The notes under the pieces were generated by a model, which was not told the origin of the DNA, did no database searches, and saw nothing but the letters and a program-made list of their open reading frames with translations. A stretch of DNA of 64,000 nucleotides, taken from the NCBI RefSeq assembly GCF_042653205.1, contig NZ_JBHSHY010000021.1, forward strand, positions 39,885 to 103,884, in the 5' to 3' direction. Positions 8,212-17,607 of the stretch are shown here, piece by piece. This DNA comes from Paenibacillus_Z sp042653205. Its GTDB lineage: Bacteria > Bacillota > Bacilli > Paenibacillales > Paenibacillaceae. The stretch's first letter is position 1; each line of letters opens with the position of its first letter. Made by a program: the position numbers and the translations under genes.

Positions 8212-9853
8212 ACTGCTCATCGTCGAGGACGAACGGTGGGAACGCGAAGGCCTGGTCGAATTCGTGGACTGGGCTGCGATGGGCATCGGCGCCGTGGACA
8301 CCGCCTGCGACGGCATCGAAGGGCTGGAGAGGGCGATCGAGCTGGAGCCGGACATCGTCATCACCGATATCCAGATGCCGGGCCGGAACGGCATCGAGAT
8401 GGCGCGGCTGATCAAGGATCGGCAGCCGGACGCGAGCATCGTCGTACTGACGGGCTACGACGATTTTCAATTCGCCCGCGACGCGCTGCGGTTCCGCGCG
8501 GTCGATTATCTGCTGAAGCCGATCGAGGAAGAGGAGCTGCTCGCGACGATGAAGCGGGTGATCCGGTACTGCGAGGAGACGCGCCGGGTACGGCTCGAGG
8601 AGGCGCGGAAGGCGCGGACGTACGAGACGGGCCGCCGGGCCGCCCTGCAGCAGACGTTCGCGGCGCTGCTCGCGGGCCGGGAGGCCGGACCCGAGGCGGA
8701 AGCGGATGTCTGCGCGGCGCTGGCGGCGGGCGCGGGGCTTCCCGGCGCGGCGGATGGGCCGTACGTCGTCTGGTCGTTTCGGGCGCCGGCCGCGGCAGGC
8801 GCGCCGGACCCGGACGCGCTGGAGGATTGGGCGGAGGAGGCGCTCGGACGCCCGGTGCTGGTCCGCGCCGCTGGCGAGGCGGGCAGCGCCGAGTACGCGC
8901 TGCTGTTCGCACTCGCCGCGGGCGAAGCGGACCGGCAGCGCGAGCTGGCGGAGCCGCTGCTGCGCAAGCTGGCCGCCGCGGCGCCGGCCGGTTCCGACGT
9001 GGACGGCCCCGACGAGGACGGCGGCGCATGGGCGGTCGGGCAAGGCCCGGCGGCGGAGACGCTGGCCGCGGCAGGCGCGTCCTTCGGCAGCGCGGTTCTG
9101 GCGCTGAAGCACGCGCTGTGGACCGGCGCGGCCGAAGCTGTCGGCTGCGCGGAAGCGGAGGCGGCGGCGCGCGCGTTCGAGCCGCAGGCGGAAGCGTTCG
9201 CCGGCGCGTGCCGGGAGCTGTGCAAGCGCATACGGAACAAGCTCGGCGCGGGCGACGACCGCGGGACGGAAGCGGCGGTGGACGAGCTGTTCGCTTGCGT
9301 CGCCGCGCATCCCGGCGCCGGCCGGACGTACGCCGGCGGCTTGCTCGGCGGTCTGCTCGACGGCCTGTGGACGCTCGCCGCGCCGACCGGCCAAGGCGCG
9401 GCGGCGGGCAGCGCGGGCGACCTGGCCGAGGTGCTCGCCTGCGAGCGCCAGGCGGACATGAAGCGCCGCGTCCTCGCGGCCGTGCGCCGAATCGCCGCGC
9501 GGCTGCACGAGAAGCGGGACAGCAAGGACGAATACATCGTCGGCCGCGCGCAGCGGCTGATCGAGGAGCGGTTCGGCCTGACGGAGCTGAACCTGGCGTA
9601 TCTGGCCGCCGAGGTGTTCGTCTCTCCGAACCACCTCGGCATGCTGTTCAAGCGGCAGACCGGCCGGACGCCGCTGGCCTTCATCCAGGAATACCGGCTC
9701 GCGCGGGCGGAGGAGCTGCTGCGGACGACGAAGCGGCGCGTCTCGGCGATCGCCGAGGAGGTCGGCATTCCGAACACGTCGTATTTCGGCACGCTGTTCA
9801 AGCAGGCGTACGGCATGACGCCGGGCGAGTACCAGGAGACGACGCAGCGTTGA
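8204..9853 (+). CDS. YesN-type response regulator with AraC DNA-binding domain (cluster A)
   Basis: A 549-residue regulator. The receiver domain (residues 1-125) has the phosphoacceptor Asp55 in VITDIQMPG and Lys105 in YLLKPIEEEE. A variable, very alanine-rich middle region (about 130-435) follows. The C-terminal AraC-type double helix-turn-helix (about 445-549) ends in SYFGTLFKQAYGMTPGEYQE. ATG 8204 lies inside the end of the kinase gene behind AAGGAGG, so the two are translationally coupled. It most likely activates the importer operon starting at 10097. The long middle region is less conserved in such regulators and its role is unclear. Confidence 0.93.
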   Translation: MFKLLIVEDERWEREGLVEFVDWAAMGIGAVDTACDGIEGLERAIELEPDIVITDIQMPGRNGIEMARLIKDRQPDASIVVLTGYDDFQFARDALRFRAVDYLLKPIEEEELLATMKRVIRYCEETRRVRLEEARKARTYETGRRAALQQTFAALLAGREAGPEAEADVCAALAAGAGLPGAADGPYVVWSFRAPAAAGAPDPDALEDWAEEALGRPVLVRAAGEAGSAEYALLFALAAGEADRQRELAEPLLRKLAAAAPAGSDVDGPDEDGGAWAVGQGPAAETLAAAGASFGSAVLALKHALWTGAAEAVGCAEAEAAARAFEPQAEAFAGACRELCKRIRNKLGAGDDRGTEAAVDELFACVAAHPGAGRTYAGGLLGGLLDGLWTLAAPTGQGAAAGSAGDLAEVLACERQADMKRRVLAAVRRIAARLHEKRDSKDEYIVGRAQRLIEERFGLTELNLAYLAAEVFVSPNHLGMLFKRQTGRTPLAFIQEYRLARAEELLRTTKRRVSAIAEEVGIPNTSYFGTLFKQAYGMTPGEYQETTQR

Positions 9854-9902
9854 CGCGGCATCACATCGATAGGAAAGGCGCGCCCGGCGACGGGCGGCGC
9901 GG

Positions 9903-9941
9903 CGAATGTCCCGGCGGCCTGATCGGCTGCCGGGACATTCG
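9903..9941. terminator. Hairpin between the cluster A regulator and transporter genes
   Basis: Arms CGAATGTCCCGGC (9903-9915) and its perfect complement (9929-9941) are 13 bp long with a 13-base loop. There is no T run. It is a plausible terminator or transcript-processing hairpin for the two-component mRNA. Confidence 0.5.
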
Positions 9942-9971
9942 TCCGTTCGGCGGCTGACGGGGGACAATGCG

Positions 9972-9985
9972 CGAGAGCGTTTACA
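9972..9985. promoter_or_regulatory. CcpA (cre)-like site before the cluster A importer
   Basis: CGAGAGCGTTTACA matches the cre consensus TGWAANCGNTWNCA at 12 of 14 positions. It lies about 60 bases upstream of a perfect TATAAT at 10048-10053, for which no good -35 is visible; this fits an activator-dependent promoter. Confidence 0.5.
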
Positions 9986-10096
9986 AGAATCGTTGGTTTC
10001 TGATAGCCGCGTTCGTTTTTTGCATATCCGCGCGGACGCGCGGTTTTTATAATTAACTATGCCGACAAACGAAGCGACAACGAAAGGAAGTCGACC

Positions 10097-11026
10097 ATGA
10101 ACCGTGTTTCCCCCTCAAGCAGCCTAGCGAAAAGGCTCTGGCTGCAGCGCTACCTGATGCTGCTGACGCTGCCCGCCGTCCTCTGGATGATCGTGTTCAA
10201 CTACGTCCCGATGTACGGCGTGATCATCGCGTTTCAAGAGTATACGCCGTTCCAGGGCTTCATCCACAGCCCCTGGCTCGGGCTCGGCAACTTCCGCGAG
10301 CTGTTCGCCGATCCGACGTTCCGGCAATCGCTGACCAACACGTTCACGATCAGCGTCGCGAAGCTGGCGTTCGGATTTCCCGCGCCGATCATCCTCTCGC
10401 TGCTGTTGAACGAACTCGTGTTCAAACGGTTCAAGCGCATCGTGCAAAGCTTGACGTACCTGCCCTACTTCGTGTCCTGGGTGCTCGTGGTCGGATTCAT
10501 GTACACGCTGCTCGATCCGGAGACGGGGGTGATCAGCAAGCTGCTGGTCAAGCTGCATCTGATTGGAAGCGATGTCATGCTGATGGGCAGCGCGCACTCC
10601 TTCCTGACGCTGGTCGTCGTGACCGAGATCTGGAAGAACATCGGATGGAACTCCATCATCTACCTGGCGGCCATCGCGGGCATCGACCCGCAGCTGTACG
10701 AAGCAGCCGTCGTGGACGGCGCGAACCGCTTCCAGCGCGTCTGGCACATTACGCTGCCGGCGCTCAAGCCGACGATCATCATCCTGCTGATCCTCTCGAT
10801 CGGGGGGCTGGTGAATTCGAACTTCGACCAGATGTTCCTGATGCAGAACTCCATGACGCAGGATGCCGCGAACGTGCTGGCCGTTTATTCCTATAAGACG
10901 GGCCTCGTCTCCGGACGGTTCTCGTACGGCACGGCTATCGGCCTGTTCCAGTCGCTCGTCGCGTTCGTGCTGATGTACATCGCCAACTACTCGTCGCGGA
11001 AGCTGACGAAAGAAAGCTTGTTCTAG
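10097..11026 (+). CDS. Carbohydrate ABC transporter permease, LplB type (cluster A)
   Basis: A 309-residue membrane protein with six predicted transmembrane helices and the binding-protein-dependent permease loop near residues 195-225 (EAAVVDGANRFQRVWHITLPAL). That loop contacts the ATPase. Together with the following permease it forms the channel of a CUT1-family importer for an oligosaccharide. The long N-terminal segment MIVFNYVPMYGVIIAFQEY is typical of LplB/YtcP-group transporters. It starts behind GAAAGGAAG and is followed by the partner gene after 13 bases. Confidence 0.93.
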   Translation: MNRVSPSSSLAKRLWLQRYLMLLTLPAVLWMIVFNYVPMYGVIIAFQEYTPFQGFIHSPWLGLGNFRELFADPTFRQSLTNTFTISVAKLAFGFPAPIILSLLLNELVFKRFKRIVQSLTYLPYFVSWVLVVGFMYTLLDPETGVISKLLVKLHLIGSDVMLMGSAHSFLTLVVVTEIWKNIGWNSIIYLAAIAGIDPQLYEAAVVDGANRFQRVWHITLPALKPTIIILLILSIGGLVNSNFDQMFLMQNSMTQDAANVLAVYSYKTGLVSGRFSYGTAIGLFQSLVAFVLMYIANYSSRKLTKESLF

Positions 11027-11039
11027 GAGGAGAAACCGC

Positions 11040-11918
11040 ATGATGACCTCATCGCGAAGCTGGAGCGGAAGAACCTTCGACGCGCTCAACGTGCTGCTGA
11101 TGCTCGCGCTCTGCATCGTTACGCTCTACCCGTTCTACAACATCGTCATCACGTCGTTCAACGACCCGACCGACGCCGCCCGCGGCGGCATCACACTGTG
11201 GCCGCGCGTGTTCTCGGTCGACAATTACCGCATCGTGTTCCGGGACGAGAACATGCTGCACGCCTTCCTCGTCACGATCGCCCGCACAGTCGCCGGCACG
11301 GCGGCGGCCGTGCTGTTCACCGGCGCGTTCGCGTACGGCATCTCGAAGAGCGAGCTGATCGGCCGCAGGTTCTTCCTGATGATGGCGATCGTCACGATGT
11401 ATTTCAGCGGCGGCATCATTCCGTATTACCTCGTCGTCGCGAAATACCTGCATCTGAAAGGGCATTTTCTCGTCTATATCGTCCCGAACCTCTTCAATGT
11501 CTTCAACGCGATCATCATGCTGACGTTCTTCCGCGCCCTGCCGAAGGAGATCGAGGAATCGGCCAAGATCGACGGCGCCAACGACCTGCGGATCTTCTTC
11601 CAGCTCGTGCTGCCGGTCTCGAAGCCCGTGCTGGCGACGATCGCGCTGTACAACGCGGTGTTCCACTGGAACTCCTGGTACGACGCGATGCTGTTCGGCG
11701 GCGACAAGCTGCCGACGCTGCAGCAGATTCTGATGCAGATCATCAGCTCCAACAGCAACGTCAGCCAATTGGCGAGCCAGCTCGGCTTCGGCGCGGTGTC
11801 GGCCGCTTCGCTCAAGCTGGCGACGATGGTCATCACGACGCTGCCGATCGTGTTCACGTATCCGTTCGTGCAGAAATATTTCGTGCAGGGCGTCATGATC
11901 GGTTCGGTCAAAGGCTGA
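11040..11918 (+). CDS. Carbohydrate ABC transporter permease, YtcP type (cluster A)
   Basis: A 292-residue partner permease with six transmembrane helices. The ATPase-contact loop is EESAKIDGANDLRIFFQLVLP, and the C-terminus PFVQKYFVQGVMIGSVKG is typical of this subfamily. AGGAGG lies just before ATG 11040. It forms a heterodimer with the preceding permease; the substrate is delivered by the lipoprotein encoded next. Confidence 0.93.
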   Translation: MMTSSRSWSGRTFDALNVLLMLALCIVTLYPFYNIVITSFNDPTDAARGGITLWPRVFSVDNYRIVFRDENMLHAFLVTIARTVAGTAAAVLFTGAFAYGISKSELIGRRFFLMMAIVTMYFSGGIIPYYLVVAKYLHLKGHFLVYIVPNLFNVFNAIIMLTFFRALPKEIEESAKIDGANDLRIFFQLVLPVSKPVLATIALYNAVFHWNSWYDAMLFGGDKLPTLQQILMQIISSNSNVSQLASQLGFGAVSAASLKLATMVITTLPIVFTYPFVQKYFVQGVMIGSVKG

Positions 11919-12002
11919 TCCGTTCCACAGGCTTTACCGGCTTCAGGCCGCTTAAAGTATACAGATTGAGTCATGCCAGACATTATTCGAGGAGGTCGCA
12001 TC

Positions 12003-13682
12003 ATGAAAAAGAAAGGCATCTCGGCCCTGGCCGCCGCCGCGCTCGTGCTGACGGCGCTGACGGGCTGCGGCTCGAACGACGGCGCAAGCGGCGCGGCGAA
12101 CGCCGGCAACGCGGGCGGCAGCGCGCAGCAAACGGCGGACGGTCCGTCGTGGAAGCAGGATACGTCGCCGTTCACGTTCACGCAGTATTTCTACGGCAAC
12201 TGGGCGTCCAATTATCTGTGGAAGGACCAGTACGCGATGAAGCTGGCGACGGAGAAGACCGGCGTCACGGTCGACCGGAAGCTCGCGACCGGCAGCGACG
12301 ACGATTACCTCAACACGATGATCGCATCCGGCGACCTGCCCGACACGATCATGCTCGATTGGAACAACCCGGCCGTCTCGAAGCTGATCAAGAACGGCAT
12401 GGTCTATTCCATGGACGAACTGATGGACAAGTACGCGCCGGAGTTCAAGGCGCAGCTCGATCCCGACATGGTCAAGTACCATTCGTTCGACGGCAAGCTG
12501 TGGTACTTGCCGAATCTGTACGAGACGAAGGACCGGCTGACGAGCGGCGTGCCGATCGTGGCGGTGCGGCCGTGGTTCATCCGCTCCGATATTTACAAGG
12601 CGATCGGCAGCCCGGCGATCGCGACGACCGACGATCTGTTGAACGCGCTTAAACTGGCGAAGGAGAAGTTCCCGAAGGTCAGCCCGGTCGGCGTGGAGTT
12701 CTTCGACGTCAACAAGAACGGCTTCGGCGGCAGTAATTCCATGGAGTACCTCATCGATTCGTTCTCGCCGCATCTGCTCGAGGAGCGCGTCAAGGACGAC
12801 CGGCAGCTCGTGGAATACCCGATGCGCAACAAAGGCTTCATCGACGCCTTCCGCTTCATGAGCCAGCTGAGCCGCAACGGCCTGCTCGATCCGCAGCTGC
12901 TCATCTACAAGCAGGAGCAGTACGAGGAGAAGCTGTACGGCGCTCAGTATGCGGTCGCGTCCCAGTACATGAACAATATGTACACGATGTACAATCCGAA
13001 GATCGAGAGCACGCTCGGCAAGGATCAGACGTACACCGTCCTGGACGGCTTGAAGGCGAATGGCCAGGAGCCGCGCTATCCGGCGTCCCGCTTGATGGGC
13101 TGGCAGGGCTTCTTCGTGACGAAGAACGCGAAACATCCGGAGCGGATCATCCGGTTCGCCGAGTACGCCTGGTCGGACGAAGGCCAGATGGACATGCGCT
13201 ATGGCAAGGAAGGCGAGACGTACGACATGGTCGACGGCCTGCCGAAATTCAAGCAGGACATTCTTGACCTGTCCATCAAGGATAACGCCGCGTTCAACGC
13301 GAAGTATGGCTTCAGCGACTCGACGCTCCTCTTCCGGGCCGGCAAGGCGTGGGACGACGCGGCGGCGCGCGATCTGAAGGAGAGCCAGCCGGATCAATAC
13401 GCGGCGAGCAAGCTGCTCGAGAAATACAACTTCGACGACTATTCGCTCGGCATGGAGAACCTCGAGCCGGACGGCTCCACGCCGGAAGGCACGATCAACG
13501 CGAAGGTCAAGGATCTGTGGAACAAGACGATTCCGAAGCTGATCCTCTCCAAGACCGACGCCGAATTCGACGCGGCCTACAACGGCTTCCTGAAGCAGAT
13601 GGATCAAGTCGGCGCAGAGAAGGTCGAGAAAGTGATGTACCAGCGCCACCTGGACGATCTGAAGAAGAAGGGCCTTCAATAA
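12003..13682 (+). CDS. Extracellular solute-binding lipoprotein of the cluster A importer
   Basis: A 559-residue protein with a lipoprotein signal (lipobox LTGC, Cys near residue 21), a low-complexity Gly/Ala/Asn linker, and a large periplasmic-binding-protein fold of the LipO/family 1 type (over 500 residues, as usual for LplB/YtcP systems). It should capture an oligosaccharide at the outer face of the membrane and hand it to the two permeases. ATG 12003 has GAGGAGG upstream; an in-frame upstream start at 11973 is less likely because the signal peptide begins at MKKKGIS. No ATPase gene is present in the operon. Confidence 0.92.
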   Translation: MKKKGISALAAAALVLTALTGCGSNDGASGAANAGNAGGSAQQTADGPSWKQDTSPFTFTQYFYGNWASNYLWKDQYAMKLATEKTGVTVDRKLATGSDDDYLNTMIASGDLPDTIMLDWNNPAVSKLIKNGMVYSMDELMDKYAPEFKAQLDPDMVKYHSFDGKLWYLPNLYETKDRLTSGVPIVAVRPWFIRSDIYKAIGSPAIATTDDLLNALKLAKEKFPKVSPVGVEFFDVNKNGFGGSNSMEYLIDSFSPHLLEERVKDDRQLVEYPMRNKGFIDAFRFMSQLSRNGLLDPQLLIYKQEQYEEKLYGAQYAVASQYMNNMYTMYNPKIESTLGKDQTYTVLDGLKANGQEPRYPASRLMGWQGFFVTKNAKHPERIIRFAEYAWSDEGQMDMRYGKEGETYDMVDGLPKFKQDILDLSIKDNAAFNAKYGFSDSTLLFRAGKAWDDAAARDLKESQPDQYAASKLLEKYNFDDYSLGMENLEPDGSTPEGTINAKVKDLWNKTIPKLILSKTDAEFDAAYNGFLKQMDQVGAEKVEKVMYQRHLDDLKKKGLQ

Positions 13683-13700
13683 TCGGACACGGCCACGGGG

Positions 13701-13727
13701 ACGGGCCGCCGCATGCCGGCGGCCCGT
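13701..13727 (+). other. Intercistronic hairpin after the cluster A binding-protein gene
   Basis: An 11-bp perfect stem (13701-13711 with 13717-13727) and a 5-base loop, without a T run. It probably stabilises the upstream message or lowers read-through into the esterase gene. Confidence 0.6.
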
Positions 13728-13795
13728 TCGGCGCTGCTGACCGTACGAGCAAGAGCAAGAGCAAGAACGAATGGCAAGAAGGAGGAGAGGCGCGC

Positions 13796-14455
13796 ATGAC
13801 CGATAGGCAGACGCTGTTGTTCATCGGCGATTCCATCACGGACGGTGCCCGCGGCCGAACGAGCGATCCCAATCATCTATTGGGCCACGGCTACGTCTTC
13901 CAGATCGCGGGCAAGCTGGGGCTGGAATATGGCGCGGACGCGCCGGAGGTCGTGAACCGCGGCGTCAGCGGCGACCGCGCGTCCGACTTGTACGCGCGCT
14001 GGAACGAAGACGCGATCGCCGTGCGGCCGGATCTCATCAGCATCCTGGTCGGCGTCAACGATGCGTACCATATCGTGAACGGAGATCCCCGCGGCGCGAG
14101 CGACCGGTTCCGGCGGGCGTACGGCCATCTGCTGGAGGAGACGCGGGCGGCGCTGCCGGACGCGCGGCTCGTGCTGCTCGAGCCGTTCGCGCTGCGGACC
14201 GGCGGCGTTGCGGAGCGGTGGGACGCCTGGTCGGCGAAGCTGGCGGAGTACCGGCGCGCGGTCGGGGAGCTCGCCCGCGAGCACGGGGCGACGTTCGTGC
14301 CGCTCCAGGCGTTGTTCGACGACGCGTGCCGGCGGGCGCCCGCGGCGCATTGGATCTGGGACGGCATTCACCCGACGGCGGCCGGCCACGAGCTGATCGC
14401 GCGCCAATGGCTGGATGTCACGGCATTCCGTCCGCGGGAGCGGGGCGGGGCTTAG
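13796..14455 (+). CDS. SGNH/GDSL hydrolase, probable carbohydrate esterase (cluster A)
   Basis: A 219-residue cytosolic SGNH hydrolase. Block I is LLFIGDSITDGAR, block II NRGVSGDRASDL, block III VGVNDAY (GxND), and block V WDGIHPTAAGH with the Asp and His of the triad. This set resembles TesA/rhamnogalacturonan-acetylesterase-type enzymes. Because it closes the operon of an oligosaccharide importer, removal of acetyl groups from imported sugars is a reasonable guess. ATG 13796 follows AAGGAGGAG by seven to eight bases; the open frame upstream is out of register with any ribosome site. Confidence 0.82.
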   Translation: MTDRQTLLFIGDSITDGARGRTSDPNHLLGHGYVFQIAGKLGLEYGADAPEVVNRGVSGDRASDLYARWNEDAIAVRPDLISILVGVNDAYHIVNGDPRGASDRFRRAYGHLLEETRAALPDARLVLLEPFALRTGGVAERWDAWSAKLAEYRRAVGELAREHGATFVPLQALFDDACRRAPAAHWIWDGIHPTAAGHELIARQWLDVTAFRPRERGGA

Positions 14456-14660
14456 CAGGGCGGAGCTTAGCGTGAGCTAGCCCCCCCCCGCGCGGCCGCG
14501 CGGCCATGCGGGGGAACGGCGGAACGATACGAACCTGGCAGTTCGGCGAGACGGCGGGACGCTATCCGGGCATTCCGCAATGAGGGCAGTAAGCGCATAG
14601 TAACGGAATCGAACACGGCATATTCGTACAAGGCACGGTTCGAACAAAGCATGATTCAGG

Positions 14661-14686
14661 AAGGCCGCCCGACGGGGCGGCCTTTT
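14661..14686 (+). terminator. Rho-independent terminator of cluster A
   Basis: AAGGCCGCCC (14661-14670) pairs perfectly with 14675-14684, loop GACG, followed by a short T run. It lies 200 bases after the esterase gene. Confidence 0.75.
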
Positions 14687-14820
14687 ACGCATGCTCGGCC
14701 TTGACTTGGGCGCTATGCACGGCGGCTATCGGCGCATTCGCCAGGAGGCCGCCCGCCGCGCCGCTTTTACCTGACATCTCATATTCCCTTCGCCTCGAAG
14801 TCATGTTATGGTAGGAGATG

Positions 14821-14834
14821 CGAAACCGCTTACA
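14821..14834. promoter_or_regulatory. CcpA (cre)-like site before the cluster B kinase
   Basis: CGAAACCGCTTACA matches TGWAANCGNTWNCA at 13 of 14 positions, the best such match seen in the window. It lies 71 bases before the kinase start, so carbon-catabolite control of the sensor genes is likely. Confidence 0.65.
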
Positions 14835-14905
14835 CCTGTCCGATCGGGACAAGCCCGAAAGCGACGGGCCATTGGCGCGGGAAGTAGAAAGGATGGTTGG
14901 CGCGC

Positions 14906-16666
14906 ATGTGGCCGAGGCTGTCGAAACTGAATACGCTGCGCAATCAGATGCTGCTCGGCTTCTTGTTCATCATGCTCATCATCCTGGCGTTCGTCGGCGG
15001 CATTACGTTTAATGCGGTATCGGAGCTGCTGAAGAATAACGCCGAGAAGCATATCCGGCAGACCGCGGTGCAGGCGAACGGCCGGCTGGAAAGCGTGCTC
15101 GACCAGATCGATTCGCTGACGACGCTCGTCTCGACGAACGGCTACGTCCAGCAGCTGCTCCTGAAGGAAATGCACGGCAAGCCGTCTACATTCGCCGAGC
15201 GGCAGGCGCTGCCGCCGATCATCAACCTCGTTCAGATGTACACGGACGGCATCAAATCCGTGGAGCTGTACAACAAGGACGGAGAACGGCTGTACCCGCT
15301 CGACGGCGGCAATCTCGGCGACAAGGTAAGCGAGGATTGGATCGCGCAGACGACGGCGAAGAAGGGCGGCATCGTCTGGTTCGGCATCGATCCGTCCGAC
15401 CCGTCGTCGCTGCTTGCGATGCGGCGCATCAGCCTCGTGGACCAATATTTCTCCACGGGCGGCTACCTGCTCATCCGCACCGACCGCGGCAAGTTCGCGC
15501 TGAAGGATCCGCTGTCGGGAGATGCGCAGGCGGAGACGATGCTGCTGATCGCCGGCGACGGGCAGCTGATCGCGTCGAACGACGATGCGGTCTCGCAGGC
15601 GGAGGCCGCGGGGCTGACGGCCTCGAACGATCAGACGGTCGCGATCGGCAGCCGGTCGTTCGTGCTCGTCAAGCAGCGGTCGTCCGTCACCGGCTGGACG
15701 CTGCTGATTCTGACGCCGGTCGATACGATCACGAAGGGGATCTCGGTCGTGCGGACGACGCTCGTCGTCTCGGCGTGCGCCGGCACGCTCCTGTTCGCGC
15801 TGTTCTCTTTCTTCCTCTCGACGATGATCACCCGGCCGGTGTTCCGGCTGATCAAGACGATGCGGGGCACGCGCCTCGGGGTGCTGAAGCCGACGGAATC
15901 CGTGTCGTCGACGATCGAAATCAAGGAGCTGAACCATTCGTACAACCAGATGGTCGGCAACATCAACGAGCTGATCCAGCTCGTGTACGAGAAGGAGCTG
16001 TCGCAAAGCCGCACGGAGCTGAAGGCGCTGCAGGCGCAGATCCATCCGCACTTCCTGTTCAACACGCTCGACGCGCTGTACTGGTCGCTGCTGGACAAGG
16101 ACGAGGACAAGCTGGCGTCGTACGTCGTCGCGATGTCGGACTTGTTCCGGTACACGATCACCGGGCCGAACAAGGACGAATGGGTCGCGCTGCGCGACGA
16201 GCTCGACCATATCGAGCGGTACCTGCTGATCATGAAGATGCGGTTCGAGGACCGGCTCGCCTGGCGGATCGACGCCCCGCCGGAGCTCGCGGACGCGCAG
16301 CTGCCGAAGCTGCTGCTGCAGCCGCTCGTGGAGAACGCCATCCTGCACGGCCTCGAGAGCCGCATCGGCCCCGGGCGCGTCGACGTGTCGGTCGCGCGCG
16401 ACGGGGATGAGATCGTCATCGCGGTGGAGGACGACGGCGCCGGCATGGACGAGACGCAGCTGCGGCGCGTCATCGACGGCTTGGCGCGCGGGACCGTGCC
16501 CTCGTCCAAGAACTCGGGGGTCGGCATCGCCAACGTGCAGCGCCGGCTGAAGCTGTACTTCGGCGGCGAGGACGAGCGGATGCCGCGGCTCGTTATCCGC
16601 AGCCATAAGGGAGCCGGCACGCGCGTCAGCGTCCGGATTCCTGCGAATAGGGGGAGCGCGTCATGA
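14906..16666 (+). CDS. YesM-type sensor histidine kinase (cluster B)
   Basis: A 586-residue kinase with TM1 at about residues 14-36, an extracellular sensor domain to about 275, TM2 at about 280-302, and a HAMP region. The block QIHPHFLFNTLDALYW carries His382; the ATPase motifs are LLQPLVENAILHG and EDDGAGMD. It pairs with the regulator encoded next. The start is uncertain: ATG 14906 lies 13 bases from AAAGG, while an in-frame TTG at 14897 is only about four bases away; the difference is three residues. The stop codon overlaps the next start (ATGA). Confidence 0.92.
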   Translation: MWPRLSKLNTLRNQMLLGFLFIMLIILAFVGGITFNAVSELLKNNAEKHIRQTAVQANGRLESVLDQIDSLTTLVSTNGYVQQLLLKEMHGKPSTFAERQALPPIINLVQMYTDGIKSVELYNKDGERLYPLDGGNLGDKVSEDWIAQTTAKKGGIVWFGIDPSDPSSLLAMRRISLVDQYFSTGGYLLIRTDRGKFALKDPLSGDAQAETMLLIAGDGQLIASNDDAVSQAEAAGLTASNDQTVAIGSRSFVLVKQRSSVTGWTLLILTPVDTITKGISVVRTTLVVSACAGTLLFALFSFFLSTMITRPVFRLIKTMRGTRLGVLKPTESVSSTIEIKELNHSYNQMVGNINELIQLVYEKELSQSRTELKALQAQIHPHFLFNTLDALYWSLLDKDEDKLASYVVAMSDLFRYTITGPNKDEWVALRDELDHIERYLLIMKMRFEDRLAWRIDAPPELADAQLPKLLLQPLVENAILHGLESRIGPGRVDVSVARDGDEIVIAVEDDGAGMDETQLRRVIDGLARGTVPSSKNSGVGIANVQRRLKLYFGGEDERMPRLVIRSHKGAGTRVSVRIPANRGSAS

Positions 16667-17466
16667 AAATCCGGACCATTCTAATCGTCGACGACGAGCC
16701 GCGGTCGCGGGAAGGGATGAAAAAAATGCTGGGCCGCTGGGCGGCGGGGCAGTGCGAGCTGCTGACCGCGGATAACGGCGCGGCCGCGCTTCGCCTGCTG
16801 GAGGAGCAGGCCGTGGATCTGATGATCACGGACATCCGCATGCCGGAAATCGGCGGCCTCGGCCTCGTCGAGCGGATGAACGCGTCGCCGCTGCCGCGCC
16901 GCCCGCCGGTCATCCTCGTCTCTGGCCATGCCGAGTTCGAATACGCCCAGCAGGCGATCCAGCTGTCGGTCGTCAATTATTTGCTGAAGCCGGTCAGCCG
17001 GGAGAAGCTGATCGCGGCGGTGGAGGAGGCGCTGAAGGCGGGCGAGGAGCGCAACCGGCTCGGGCTGATGCGGAAGCTGGCCGATCCGCGGCTCCTGGAC
17101 GTGGCGGACGGGGAGGCTGTCTTAAGCGAACCGGTCCGCGCCGCCATGCGGTACGTCGACGCGCATATCGGCGATGCCGTCGGCCTGAAGGAGGTCGCCG
17201 ACACCATCCACCTGAACGGGAGCTATTTCAGCGCGCTCTTCAAAGAGCAGAGCGGCATGACGTTCAGCGAATACGTCGCCCGCCGGAGGCTGCACAAGGC
17301 GAAGGAGCTGCTGCTCGCGACGAGCCTGCCCGTCGCCGAAATCGCCGAGCGCGTCGGCTACCAGACGGCGAAATACTTCAACAAGGTGTTCAAGGAATAC
17401 GAGAACGTGAGCCCGGGGCAATTCCGGAGCGGGATGCAGCAAGCGGAGCCGGACAGCGGACCTTAA
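16663..17466 (+). CDS. Short YesN-type response regulator with AraC domain (cluster B)
   Basis: A 267-residue regulator. The receiver domain (1-125) has Asp57 in LMITDIRMPE and Lys109 in YLLKPVSRE. A linker of only about 40 residues leads to an AraC double helix-turn-helix (about 165-262) ending in AKYFNKVFKEYENVSPGQFR. It lacks the long middle region of its cluster A counterpart and is therefore about half its length. ATG overlaps the kinase stop, showing translational coupling. The expected target is the importer operon beginning at 17608. Confidence 0.92.
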   Translation: MKIRTILIVDDEPRSREGMKKMLGRWAAGQCELLTADNGAAALRLLEEQAVDLMITDIRMPEIGGLGLVERMNASPLPRRPPVILVSGHAEFEYAQQAIQLSVVNYLLKPVSREKLIAAVEEALKAGEERNRLGLMRKLADPRLLDVADGEAVLSEPVRAAMRYVDAHIGDAVGLKEVADTIHLNGSYFSALFKEQSGMTFSEYVARRRLHKAKELLLATSLPVAEIAERVGYQTAKYFNKVFKEYENVSPGQFRSGMQQAEPDSGP

Positions 17467-17607
17467 GGCAGATTCGGACGGAACATCCAAAAAAAGTGGA
17501 AGTTTAGCCAAACGCCGTGCCCTTATCCCTCTTGGGCGCCGATGATACACTTTAGTTAGAAGGAAAGCGCATACATCCTTCGCAACCGTTTAAGGGGGAA
17601 TTCGTTC

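Larger units (their letters stand above)
14456..14905. other. Intergenic region between clusters A and B
   Basis: No gene is visible in these 450 bases. They hold a nine-base C run at 14481-14489 next to a CG-rich palindromic stretch, the terminator at 14661-14686, and a cre-like site at 14821-14834. A weak promoter can be drawn with TATGGT at 14807-14812 as -10, which would place the cre-like site at about +1. Confidence 0.5.

Noticed and set aside
14481..14520. C run and CG-rich palindrome as a replication or recombination site
   Set aside because: No paired copy, integrase gene or origin feature nearby; it lies simply in a gap between operons.
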